The notes beneath the pieces were generated by a model, which was not told the DNA's origin, searched no databases, and worked only from the letters and a program-made list of their open reading frames with translations. From NCBI GenBank assembly GCA_963678675.1, contig OY783196.1, positions 22,856,827-22,920,826 on the forward strand: a stretch of DNA of 64,000 nucleotides. Reading direction: 5' to 3'. The DNA comes from Xiphydria camelus. Taxonomy: Eukaryota > Arthropoda > Insecta > Hymenoptera > Xiphydriidae. The position numbers and the translations under genes are program-made. Positions within the stretch are counted from its first letter, which is position 1; every line of letters starts with the position of its first letter. Below, piece after piece: positions 1 to 9,729 of this stretch.

Positions 1-25
1 TTACAATTTCTAGATGTCAATTTTA

Positions 26-754
26 CAGGTCAAAGTCACGGGGCTATTGTGATACATCTCTTGGGGCTAATGTGATACATACCTTGGGGCTAATCTGATA
101 CATACCTTGGGGCTAATTTGATACGGGCAAAAGAGAGAGAAGGATGTGTGATCTCTTTAGATAAAGTCGTCGCAAAATTACCTGCCCCCAATATATATTT
201 TCTGGCAATAGAGAAAAATACGTTTTTGAAAAAATTGTGCCAGTGTTTGAAGCTCTCTAGGACTCTTTTGTGTTTTTAATGTTCTTTAGAAAATATCATT
301 GTACTTTTTTTTATAAATAAAACAGTATCACTTCATTTGGTGGCTATTTTTAAGGATGACCTTTTTTGCAAAAATACACCTGAAGTTTTAGATTTCTGTA
401 TCTAAAAAACCATAAAAGTTGTCATAATCAAATTTGCACGGAAAGTAGATAAAGGACAACTGTGTATCATATTATCCCCGAATGATTAAAAATTTGTTAG
501 AACATGGGTTTACAGTACTGTATCACATTAGCCCCACAGTGTATCAACAATAGCCCTAAACGCGGGGTTATTTTGATACACGGTTTTTATTTTTTCATCA
601 ATTTTCTCTCCATTTTTTAGAAATTCCAGTGCTCTAGTCTTAAAGGTAACTTAGTTCGCCACCCGAAGTAATTTTTTAATACATTTTCAACTTATTTTTG
701 TAAACTAAAATCGGAAAGTTATGATTTTTGTATCACAATAGCCCCGGTTGACCC
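26..754. mobile_element. Non-autonomous pogo-like element with subterminal repeats
   Basis: The element lies between TA dinucleotides at 24-25 and 755-756. The ends are inverted repeats: both carry GGTCAA followed by CGGGGCTATTGTGATACA, with a small indel between the two blocks. Inside the left end is a run of GGGGCTA-type motifs. Inside the right half the same motif recurs, mostly inverted (463-479, 519-535, 540-557, 729-745) and once direct (564-583). No transposase frame is present, so it would depend on a transposase in trans. The GGGGC...GAT core resembles the subterminal motif of the pogo-type element at 2407-5038, but the sequences are not close copies. The left border is only 25 bases from the window start. 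Confidence 0.7.
40..131 (+). repeat. Four 23-bp direct repeats, subterminal array
   Basis: GGGGCTA(T/A)TNTGATAC starts at 40, 63, 86 and 109, an exact 23-bp period, with CTT/CCTT spacers. The fourth copy has decayed after GATAC. The position next to the inverted terminus and the roughly two-helical-turn spacing suggest transposase-binding sites. That function is inferred. Confidence 0.8.
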
Positions 755-768
755 TATGGTAAAACTTA

Positions 769-1276
769 CGCGGAAAAAAATTGATGTTAAAATGGCGAGC
801 ACCGGATGCCTGAATTCTGGCACTCTCTATACTACGCCTTTTGTATGGCACTGCAAGCGCTTTGTATGGCAATGTAGTAACAACTCAAAATTGTGAAAAA
901 TGTTGCCACACAGAATAGCATTTCATTCTCGGATAATTGCAGCAAGCTTTAATACAATATCGGATATTTTCCAATAATTTGTCGTCATATGGCGGTATTA
1001 TAAAAAATGCCAGTTAGCTAAATTACAAAAAATGTCAATGACTATACTGTAGAAAATGCCATGATGACTATTGCAAGATGCCAAAGTATCTTAAAATATA
1101 CTACATTAGATTAATGTTTGCTGTACGTAGAGAATGATATGCTATTCTGTGTGGCAATATTTGCCGTCACGTCACGTCAGTGCTATACAAAGCGTACGTA
1201 GTACCATATAAAAAGTATATAGTGCTAGAATTTGGGGACTCCAATGCTCGTCATTTCGACTTCATTTTTCTCCGTG
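769..1276. mobile_element. Fold-back MITE, family A copy 1
   Basis: The element is flanked by TA at 767-768 and 1277-1278. The left arm begins CGCGGAAAAAAATTGATG and the right arm, read inverted, CACGGAGAAAAATGAAGT. Pairing continues inward through GGCGAGCA/GACGAGCA and the TTCTGGCAC/TTCTAGCAC block, then through GCCACACAGAATAGCAT near 906 and its inverse near 1160. No coding capacity. A second copy lies at 5462-5981. Confidence 0.75.
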
Positions 1277-1278
1277 TA

Positions 1279-2404
1279 GATACCATAAGTTATTCAACAT
1301 TTCATTTTTCATTTGGTAACGTGGGAGTAAGTTTTAACGTATTACAACTTGCCCCAAGAAATTGTTATAATACTTTAAGCCCCACAGCCAGTTATTTTTA
1401 CTATGAATTGAAATAACATGGAGAGAGTTCACATATTATTAATAAAACGTACTTGTTACCGTGGAAGATTTATATATACAGTATTACGTAGTCACATGTT
1501 GTATAAGGCATGATAATAAAACGTAGGTACAGACCAAAATTACGAAAATGAAAATTCAAATTTGGGTTAGATTTTCATGTCATACATAGACTCTCTCCGG
1601 TGAAGACGTGGAGTTGACTTGTCGATTGCGACGGCTGTCAGCAACATTTAGCTTGTCCAAAAAGCGATTTCGTGCAACGCGGAAAATTGCATCATCCTAT
1701 ACATAAAACGGCTGTTACTACTTACTCCTGTTACAATTAGCCTCGCTCTTCCCTATAAATACAAAGCTGATATCGTATAAAAAGTACCTACCGATTCACT
1801 AAATAGATGATGCTGTAAATATGCATATGTACAATCACACACACACTTAAATATAAGTTTTGTACGCATGAAGCGAATAGCACACACAATCGCGATATAA
1901 TAATGCGCAATGCTGGAATAAAGAAATAATGATACATAATTAATTCGCTATATGCTGAAATTGTATTCTCTGTTCTCTTTATTCCTTTGATTGTGTATAG
2001 ACTCTACGCTTCGCACGATACACATGCATCTGTTACTGACGTCAGTGAGTGGTGCGCCGTACGGAGTAGACAGTGTTGCGGTAGGTCTTGAAAAAATTCA
2101 AGATGGCCGTCGCTCGAGGTGCGACGCGCGCAGTGGTGTAAACATTGCAGCGGTGAAGTACTTCAGTTCGTTTCGCGTCGTACTCGATTTTAATCGATTT
2201 GGTGTGGACGACCAAGTGGAAATGTACACGTGTATGTAGGTGTGTGCGTCGTTACAGGAAGAAAATTCACTCGCGACAGGGCGATCTAGAGAATTCGCAA
2301 GCGGAAAACGCAGCTTCGATTCTGGTTTTCGGAGGATATGTACATACGTAAGTCGCGTAAAAGGTACGGCATCGAGAATCTGAAATCGAAATTGTAGTTT
2401 AAGG
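1279..2404. other. Anonymous intergenic DNA
   Basis: AT-rich up to about 2000, then mixed composition. Short open frames here have no recognisable domain or codon signal. A short CA run occurs near 1838. I see no gene or element. Confidence 0.5.
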
Positions 2405-2406
2405 TA

Positions 2407-2431
2407 GGGGAGAGTGGGGCAGGTTCGATCA
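2407..2431 (+). repeat. Left terminal inverted repeat of pogo element
   Basis: It begins GGGGAGAGTGGGG, directly after the target TA, and includes the first GGGGCAGGTTCGATCA motif (2416-2431). It matches the right end with a single G/T difference at the sixth position. Confidence 0.93.
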
Positions 2432-2432
2432 C

Positions 2433-2824
2433 GGGGCAAGTCCGATCACTAGCGATTTTTTAAAATGTCGTTTATATTTTTAAATCGAATTACCGCCAAA
2501 ATTTAGTTCCTCTAGTGACCTTACTTCAGACATGTGAACGATGGCGCGCGTGTATCTGTCGCTATATATAATCGAAACATAACCACAATTGTGGGAAAAG
2601 CTGTCAAAAACGTCCCTCGAAACATTTTCGGAAGTAGTTTGCCATATTTGCACGAGTGTTCCGGAATACATAAATTTTCGTTGTCCCGTAAGTATATACA
2701 TATCCTAATATTATTACATTAACCTTTTTGCGAAAAAATGTTATTTCAACTTCTGAGCGTATTTGCAATTTGTTCTTCACTTGTGGGGCAGGTTCGATCA
2801 GTGTTTATGGGGCAAGTTCGATCA
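2433..2824 (+). repeat. Left subterminal 16-bp motifs of pogo element
   Basis: Three further direct copies of GGGGCA(G/A)GT(T/C)CGATCA lie at 2433-2448, 2785-2800 and 2809-2824. They occur in pairs: 2416 with 2433, and 2785 with 2809. Binding by the transposase is inferred from position and orientation. Confidence 0.85.
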
Positions 2825-2935
2825 ACTTTTATGTTAGAGATGTTATTTAATTTTCAACCTAAAATATTTTTAAAAAGTTTGTAACAAATTAAGCAATTTT
2901 CGACAATTATTTCATTTCATTTACAGACTTTCAGT

Positions 2936-4576
2936 ATGGTACGGACTTACAGGAGAAAAACTAATCGTGCTTCAACGAGCGTTGAAACCATGAAAGCAGC
3001 TTTGCGTCTTCATTATGAACAGGGATATAGCATTCGACAAGCAAGTAAAATTCAAGGAATTCCTTACGCAACTTTTCACGCCTACGCTAAGAAAATCAAA
3101 AAAGGACAGGAAACGACATTGCAAGCAGGATATAAACGAAAAAAAGTTTTTTCGGATGAACAAGAGAAAGATATTTGTGATTATCTAATTCGTTGCTCGC
3201 AAATGTGCTTCGGCTTAAGCAGCGTGGATTGCCGAAAACTTGCTTTTGACCTTGCTGTACAAAACGACTTGAAGATACCACACTCTTGGCAGGAGAATAA
3301 AATGTCAGGAAAGGATTGGTTCATTGGATTCTTGAAGAGAAATCCACGAGTCAGTCTTCGAAAACCAGAAAATTGCAGTTTGTCTCGGGCGACTTCATTC
3401 AACCCCCACAATGTCAAAATTTTTTACGACAATTTGGAGCTTGTTTACAAAAGAGAACCGCGCTTTTCCGATCCATTGAGAGTGTGGAATTTAGACGAAA
3501 CTTCAACAACGAATGTTCCCACCAAGACCCCAAACGTCGTTGCAGCCAGAAACACAAAACAAGTTTCTCAAGGAACGAGTGGAGAAAGAGGTGTCCTTGT
3601 AACTACATGTTGCTTCGTAAACGCTGCAGGTGGTTTTTTACCTCCTGCAATGGTATTTCCTCGAGTCAATTTTCTTCCTAAAATGCTCAAAAACTGCGTA
3701 CCTAATACACTTGGTCTCGCGCAGAAAACAGGTTGGATGACTGCTGAATTGTTCATCGAAGTTATGAAGCATTTTATTAAATATTCAGGCGCATCCATTA
3801 CTAATCCACAATTGTGCATTTACGACAATCATGAAAGCCATTTGTCACTAGGAGTTCTGGATTTATCCAAAGAAAATGGAGTTACTATTTTGACCTTGCC
3901 GCCTCACACGTCTCACGAGCTACAGCCATTGGACAAGACTTGTTTTTCGCCATTCAAAACTGCCTACAACAAAGCTTTGAATAAGATGATTGCTATCATC
4001 AAGCAGCCGCTGACGATCTACGAAATTGCAGAATGTGTACATTTAGCTCATGATGCCGCAATGACACCAGCCAATATCAAATCCGGATACGCTAGTACTG
4101 GAATTTTTCCGTATGCTCCGCGGAAGTTTTCTGAATCCGATTTTCTCAGCAGTGAATTCACAAACAGACCTATGCCTGCGAGCGATGACGTCAATAATAA
4201 TAAACAAAAGTCAGCACAAGAAAGAAGAAATAGACCGGATGAAACTACCAACACTGATTTACTCGAAAACTTGCGTAATTCATCCACAAAAAGCGTTGAT
4301 TCTACTTTATCAGTGAGCCAAATTGATCTCGATGACATTCCACTGATACGCCGAATTCGTCCATTCTTGGTAAGAAAGTCTCCAGAAGAAATCAGAGGAT
4401 TTCCAAAAGCGAAACCAAGAAAAACCACACAAAAAAGACAACGCGGTAAAAGCATCATTGCTACAGATAGTCCAGTGAGGAAATTGATCGAAGAAAAGCA
4501 AAAGGAGAAAAATTTGAAGAAGAAACCTGGGAAAAATATGCTTGTATCTAAAAAACATGAACAATCAAAAAAGTAA
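2936..4576 (+). CDS. Pogo/Tigger-like transposase
   Basis: This 546-residue protein should catalyse cut-and-paste transposition of the surrounding element in the nucleus. Residues about 14-57 form a pipsqueak-type helix-turn-helix (a GYSIRQASKIQGIP-like core). Residues about 70-140 fit a CENP-B/Tc5-type second DNA-binding domain. The DDE_1 catalytic core follows, with D187 in WNLDET, D297 in YDNHESH and D333 in LQPLDK, the all-aspartate triad known from pogo elements, with 35 residues between the last two. The C-terminal 150 residues are lysine/arginine-rich and low in complexity, with several possible nuclear-localisation stretches. The start follows the 5' subterminal motifs and gives the complete HTH. 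A TTTACAG acceptor-like sequence about 10 bases upstream could mean a 5' UTR intron. No stop or frameshift interrupts the frame. A domesticated host gene is unlikely because TIRs and TA duplications flank it. Confidence 0.93.
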   Translation: MVRTYRRKTNRASTSVETMKAALRLHYEQGYSIRQASKIQGIPYATFHAYAKKIKKGQETTLQAGYKRKKVFSDEQEKDICDYLIRCSQMCFGLSSVDCRKLAFDLAVQNDLKIPHSWQENKMSGKDWFIGFLKRNPRVSLRKPENCSLSRATSFNPHNVKIFYDNLELVYKREPRFSDPLRVWNLDETSTTNVPTKTPNVVAARNTKQVSQGTSGERGVLVTTCCFVNAAGGFLPPAMVFPRVNFLPKMLKNCVPNTLGLAQKTGWMTAELFIEVMKHFIKYSGASITNPQLCIYDNHESHLSLGVLDLSKENGVTILTLPPHTSHELQPLDKTCFSPFKTAYNKALNKMIAIIKQPLTIYEIAECVHLAHDAAMTPANIKSGYASTGIFPYAPRKFSESDFLSSEFTNRPMPASDDVNNNKQKSAQERRNRPDETTNTDLLENLRNSSTKSVDSTLSVSQIDLDDIPLIRRIRPFLVRKSPEEIRGFPKAKPRKTTQKRQRGKSIIATDSPVRKLIEEKQKEKNLKKKPGKNMLVSKKHEQSKK

Positions 4577-4688
4577 TGGGAAAAATGCAGGCATCATGAT
4601 ATTTTACCTTATTATAATTTAATCAAATGATTTGTTTAAACTATGTTCATTTAACTGTAAAAACGTGTGTAACTGAGTCCAGTTATAG

Positions 4689-4694
4689 AATAAA
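4689..4694 (+). terminator. Polyadenylation signal of the transposase unit
   Basis: A canonical AATAAA lies about 112 bases after the transposase stop codon and inside the element, as expected for its transcript end. Confidence 0.6.
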
Positions 4695-4793
4695 GAATTA
4701 TTGGAATACTTTATCCTCGTCCAAATATCATTAAAGAAATACTACAAGTAATATTTTCAACCAATCTAAGCACTGCAAATTTTGTTTGTACAT

Positions 4794-4831
4794 TGATCGA
4801 ACTTGCCCCACTGCCTGATCGAACTTGCCCC
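4794..4831 (-). repeat. Right subterminal 16-bp motifs of pogo element
   Basis: Two inverted copies, TGATCGAACTTGCCCC, lie at 4794-4809 and 4816-4831, 22 bp apart. They mirror the paired copies at the left end. Confidence 0.85.
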
Positions 4832-5013
4832 ACTGACGTACTAATTCGATCAAACGAGACGTTAGAGTAAATGTCGGTATTATTTTTGAAAAGTATGATG
4901 AAATAATATATCGATTAAGTATAATGTAGAGGGACGTTTATTCTTTCATTTGACCACAAATACATAAAAACAATTGTTCAATTTATCGGAAAAATTTTGT
5001 TACAAAAAAAAAG

Positions 5014-5038
5014 TGATCGAACCTGCCCCACTATCCCC
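5014..5038 (-). repeat. Right terminal inverted repeat of pogo element
   Basis: It begins TGATCGAACCTGCCCC and ends ATCCCC just before the TA at 5039-5040. It is the inverse of 2407-2431 with one mismatch. Confidence 0.93.
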
Positions 5039-5041
5039 TAA

Positions 5042-5166
5042 CTGACTCAATAGCAAGATACATCCTAATAGCCGGATATATTTGAGTATAATTCAAATTA
5101 TTGAATGGGACAAGGAACGACTAGTGAATAAAAATCTTCAACAAATTACGGATGTATATAGGAAGC
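5042..5166 (+). repeat. Dispersed repeat, copy 1
   Basis: This stretch resembles 47862-47990 in the same orientation. Shared blocks include CAATAGCA(A/G)GATAC, ATATTTGAGTATAAT, ATTGAATGGGA and TCTTCAA(C/T)AAATTA. Both copies are followed downstream by a MITE of the same family, so the two may be parts of one larger repeat. Confidence 0.65.
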
Positions 5167-5168
5167 TA

Positions 5169-5388
5169 CACTGAGAGAAAAAATGGTATATTTAATTAAA
5201 TCAGCGTTTACGGGTGGGGGAATACAGAATTAGTTGCTCTGACTGATAAATTTTGTTACAACGATTAACATCTATTTGAAGGAAACAGGTACTCCATTCG
5301 AGTCAATTATTAGTCCAAGTAACTTGATCTACATTCCCCCACCTGTAACCGTTGATCTAGTCAAATTTACTATATTTTTCTCTCAGTG
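5169..5388. mobile_element. MITE with CACTGAGAGAAAAA ends, family B copy 1
   Basis: A 220-bp element between TA at 5167-5168 and 5389-5390. The ends are CACTGAGAGAAAAAATGGTA and its inverse, and pairing extends about 55 bp inward through GGGTGGGGGAAT / ATTCCCCCACCTG. The family recurs at 48095-48350. No coding capacity. Confidence 0.85.
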
Positions 5389-5461
5389 TACAACATTCTT
5401 TATTTGACAATTCGTTTGTATTAGTTATACTCTCGAGTCCTCTTAGGTTTCCGTATCTGTG

Positions 5462-5981
5462 CACAGAGAAAAATGGATTTGAAATGAAGGAGGGCATCGA
5501 GAGTGCCCAGATTCTGGCATTATGTGATCGATTGTGTGGTACTGGAGTGACAATTCGAATCTTTGCAAAATATTGCCATGCAAAATAGCATTTCATTCTT
5601 CTCGTACCTATGGCAAAAATTGGTATAACACAGAGTGCACATTTTTGAATAATTTATTATTTTTCGCAATACAGCTAACGTGCGTACAGAGAAAAGTAAT
5701 ATACTGTTTTTCTTATTTTTCAATTCCCATTTTTTATTTTTATCCATATGTCCATTGGCCGTAATGTAAAAAATACCAAATTATTTTAAAATATGCGATA
5801 TTACCTATACTAATTTTTACCATACGAGGGAAATGAAATACTATTTTGTTTGGCAATATTTTGCAAAAATTCAAGTTGTCTCTCCAATGTCATGCAGTCG
5901 ATCACATAACGCCAGAATCTGGGTACACAGTGTCAGAATGTGGGCACTCAATGTTCTTCATTCCAAATCCATTTGCGAGTG
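5462..5981. mobile_element. Fold-back MITE, family A copy 2
   Basis: About 130-bp imperfect inverted arms start CACAGAGAAAAATGGATTTG on the left and CACTCGCAAATGGATTTGG on the right, read inverted. Both arms carry GATTCTGGC(A/G)TTATGTGATCG and the inner AATATTGCCA...AAAATAG block shared with 769-1276. No TA is evident at the borders. No coding capacity. Confidence 0.75.
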
Positions 5982-7937
5982 TCACTGTATACATTGACAG
6001 ACAGGAAAGACTTGCGCATTCTCAAGAGTAAATCGCATGTGGCATTCAGCCTAAGAATTATTAGCGTTTGGTTTCAAAGATAGTATAAACGTAAATACTC
6101 GAGTGCATTATCAATTGTCCCTTTTTATTCAGAATCATTTTTTAGCGTTATTCGAAGGACAAAATTTGCATACTATGCCCTCGAAAATATTGAGAAAAAG
6201 ATATATTTAAAAATTCTCAACGTTCGAAAATCTTTCAAAGAAGTATTGTGAAGAATAGAGTCGCATCGTCTGTCAACTATAACGTTATCGTCTTCAATAT
6301 TTTAGAGCATATAGGGAGGTAAATATCGTTTATATAGGTACCGTCGTATCGTATTGCTTATATTTTTCTCGGTTTACTTTTTTTTGTTCTCTTTTACACC
6401 TACATGTCTGCTTATTCTGACCAAGGAATTTAGACTGATTACTGTATCCGACGTGTTTTTGTTATTTTGGTTACCAAATTCGTTATTTCATTTATTCTTT
6501 TGTTGTCCCGAGGAATTATGTACCCATTTCCTTCGAAGTAATACCTGACAAACATCGGCGACGATCCCTAAGCACTGGTTCACATTATTTACGCGTGTTT
6601 TTTACTCCACACTCTGATACATATTTTCAAAATTAAGAAGATCACTCCTTTTTAGAGAAAATATACTACAGCAATAAGGAGATTTTGAAAAACCTAAAAT
6701 AGATGGAGAATTTTACTTTAACGTTTCACCAGATGCCATTGATATAGTTATATCCACGCATTTCTTAAAATTTACCAGTATCAAATGTTTCAAAGAAAAA
6801 CTGCTCCACTTTTCGTAAGCCAAAGCGTAGCCCCAGAAGCGAACGTTACGAATATCCAATTTTCTCCCCCGAATTAGACCGCAGTTGGCGCCGGTCGCTC
6901 GACGTTGCCGGTCGCTGGCAACTTCGCCTCGGGGTCGTTAAACGTTTTCCCCGCAAACATTTTCCTAGATCAAACTACGAAACGTTCTCGCCGACAAACG
7001 GTACCAGGGGCCGCTCGACGGATTTTAACGGAGTTTAATTTGCAGTAATGGTGCATCGTCGCTCGGGTATAAAAAAAATTAAGAGCACCCAAGCCGCCTC
7101 GTCGTCCAAATGGCCCACCCTCCCCCGCCCGTCTCAAAGGAACCAGTCCAGACACCGCGCAACGTTTTACGCTTTATCCGGCAACCTGTCCGTAACCCGA
7201 GTCAGTCTTGTTGCTCGCCTGATTAAATGCGAAATTTCGCTCGGTTCTTCTTTGCTCTTCGCAGCCGTAGTCTGGCGCCCCACACCCCGAACGCGTTACT
7301 TCCTCTAAGCTCCCGCCCCCCTCGCCGACCTCGTCCCAAGACCGAGAAGCTACGCTTCCTGGGTATTGCCTTTCATCCCTCCCGCACTCCCACCTCGGAA
7401 AGCGCGCACATCGCACGGATATTTGTTTAACGCTAATTGGAAAATACTTCTACTCTTCGCTTCGGAACGGGCCGAGTTGAATTAGAATGCAAGTAGTGCA
7501 TATCTCATTCCGCTCGCGTCTTACCATTTCCTTCCTTTTGTGCGCCGTTTTTCGCATTTGGTTCCGCGCACTCGTTTCTTCCGGTCGCGAACGCTCTAAC
7601 GCTTTCTTGACCCTTTCAAATGCTGAAAGTCGAGTGGGTGGGTGGTACTTTCGCATTCTCCGGGTTCTGCGTAATTAACAAGGGGATAAATGGAGGAGTT
7701 TCGACTTACGTTATTTATGATCAGGTACGTGGGGAAAGAGGAGTAGTTTGAGATGTTTAAGTGAATTTATAGTAAAGAGATTTCAATATTTATTTTTATT
7801 ACTACCTATTTATTACATTTTATTGAAACTATTATATTAAAGCAGGGCCGTCATACTTTCTTTATGTTCACTACTTTGCCAGTTAATTTCTTATGAAATA
7901 ACGCTGGATCAACGCGAATCTATTTACGTATTACTCT
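5982..7937. other. Anonymous DNA, AT-rich then GC-rich
   Basis: AT-rich to about 6830, then CpG-rich to about 7680, then AT-rich again. The short open frames in the GC-rich part are proline/arginine-rich in several frames at once, which is what composition alone gives. I see no gene or repeat. Confidence 0.5.
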
Positions 7938-8200
7938 AGCTGTTATCTGCGACTTCATCCGCGTGGAATTCGAATTATTATATTTTCTTCTTGATTGACG
8001 GATATCAATGGGAGACGTGCACGCACATTCCTCCTTCCATTCAATTGCACGCCGCTGACGTCGACTGCTGGATTTCCTTCTCCGAGTTTTAAGTCACCTC
8101 TCTGCCAAATTTCATCAAAATTGGTTCGGCAGTTAGCCGTGAAGACGTAACAAACATACAGGCGAACGTACTTTCGCACTTGTAATATGCATAGGAATAT
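7938..8200 (+). mobile_element. Truncated RTE-like LINE (or derived SINE) 3' end
   Basis: The stretch starts with a TGCGACTTCATCCGCGTGG-type block and ends with GCCAAATTTCATCAAAATTG, GTTCGGCAGTTAGCCGTGAA and ACGTACTTTCGCACTTGTAATAT. This series is characteristic of the 3' tails of insect RTE-like retrotransposons. No reverse transcriptase frame is present, as expected for a 5'-truncated copy. The family call rests on recalled consensus patterns, not on a search. Confidence 0.6.
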
Positions 8201-9258
8201 ATACGTATACTCTCTCTCTCTCAAGGACAGAATATCTACGCGTTGAGGATATAGCCTTGGAACTTGTATGGAGACTAGCATAGCTGAGCAATGCGAACGA
8301 GTCTAGCTTTTCACCCTACGCTCATTTATGCAAAAGAATTGTTATTTACTGGGACCGATTTTTTCTTTTTTTTTCGGGAACTCGAAAATCCTTCGAAGGA
8401 ATTTTAAGAAGCTACTCGACGATTCATTCTTTGAATACCCCGCGTCCATTCATGTGATAAAATTGGTATTCGCTCGGGCAAAGCAATTTTTTTCGGTAAT
8501 TGCAATATCTATCGATATAATCTTGGGAGGATACTCGATGATTCACTTCTCGATATCGCACGTCCTTTTACGCGAAAAGTGGACATTTGTTCCGGCGGCT
8601 TTCAAGATTCGTTATTGCCATCATGCTTCGAAAAAGTGTAAATTTGAGAATCCTTCGGTGGGAAGTACCTAAATTAGTGGGGGGTTATGTATTAATTTCA
8701 GAGGATTCTATATCGATCGGTGTGCAGAGTAATTTGCGACTTATAATCATCCGGTACCTCGCATGTTCGTCGTAAAATGTTGATTCTTTTATGAGCTTAC
8801 CAATAACAGTCGATAACACCGTACTCGATTAAATGAATTTTGAAATGTAATCAAATGTATTGATGGCATGAAGCAGTCCCATGGAATGTTTGCTATTCCA
8901 TTACACGTCAGTTCAAATAAAAGAATGTTTCGAATACGTATTTCCAGGATCAAAATATTTTTGCTCGCTGTTGATATAGCTGGCGAAGCAAGTGTCGAGG
9001 TGAGCGAAGTTGAGTGGCATTGGACGGAAAGTACGGATTTGTCTGTCTAGTGAAACAATTAGATTCGCTCACATTATTCAGCTATGTTCGTCTCCATATT
9101 TATATATTTAGTTTATAAGTCTTTAGCTTATATTTCCGGCGGGTAGATATTCTGTTCCTGGGAGTTTACATTTTTGAGGATAATCGAAGATGTCCAGAGC
9201 CATCAAGATTCGAGAAGGTGACAGAGTGCACAGTACGTCGCTGTATTGGCTATACATA
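8201..9258. other. Anonymous DNA
   Basis: Mixed composition with a short CT run near 8212. Two loosely similar blocks about 119 bp apart (near 8412 and 8530, TACTCGA(C/T)GATTCA) hint at an old tandem duplication. No gene is recognised. Confidence 0.4.
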
Positions 9259-9260
9259 TA

Positions 9261-9727
9261 CAGGGTGTTCATTTTAAAACTTACCACCCACGTTATCTGC
9301 GTAAAGAGACATATTTCTGAAAATCGCCGAGACACGTCAACAAAATTATTGAGGGGGAACATTTTTTATAAAAATTCGACGCCCCCCCCCCCCTCAACCA
9401 CCTGACTCCGGGGGCGGTAACCCCAATATTCTTAAATGGAACAGGGGGTCGAGTGATACCTCATTTTAACGTCAAATTTGAAAAGTAGGACGTCAAAATG
9501 TACACAATTAAAAGCCCTTTAAAATGAGGTATCACTCGACCCCCTGTTCCATTTAAGAATATTGGGGTTACCGCCCCCGGAGTCAGGTGGTTGAGGGGGG
9601 GGGGGGCGTCGAATTTTTATAAAAAATGTTCCCCCTCAATAATTTTGTTGACGTGTCTCGGCGATTTTCAGAAATATGTCTCTTTACGCAGATAACGTGG
9701 GTGGTAAGTTTTAAAATGAACACCCTG
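9261..9727. mobile_element. Palindromic element with 209-bp arms
   Basis: TA at 9259-9260 and 9728-9729 flank arms at 9261-9469 and 9519-9727, separated by a 49-bp spacer. I find no difference between the arms, including matching 12-base C and G runs. The ends read CAGGGTGTTCATTTTAAA. No coding capacity; two mirrored open frames arise simply because the arms are the same. The lack of divergence suggests recent formation or gene conversion. Confidence 0.9.
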
Positions 9728-9729
9728 TA

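Larger units (their letters stand above)
2407..5038 (+). mobile_element. Complete pogo-type DNA transposon
   Basis: A 2,632-bp element sits between TA at 2405-2406 and TA at 5039-5040, the target-site duplication of Tc1/mariner/pogo elements. Its 25-bp terminal inverted repeats (2407-2431, 5014-5038) differ at one base. Seven copies of a 16-bp motif, GGGGCA(G/A)GT(T/C)CGATCA, lie near the ends: four direct on the left and three inverted on the right. One long uninterrupted frame encodes the transposase, followed by AATAAA. Nothing visible is broken, so the copy could be functional. Activity itself cannot be judged from one copy. Confidence 0.93.

Noticed and set aside
40..131. CRISPR-like array (regular short repeats); also considered for 52706-53128
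   Set aside because: Direct tandem repeats without unique spacers, inside transposable elements of a eukaryotic genome.
2416..2431. GGTTCGATC resembling a tRNA B box
   Set aside because: It is the pogo subterminal motif, repeated seven times, with no A box or cloverleaf around any copy.
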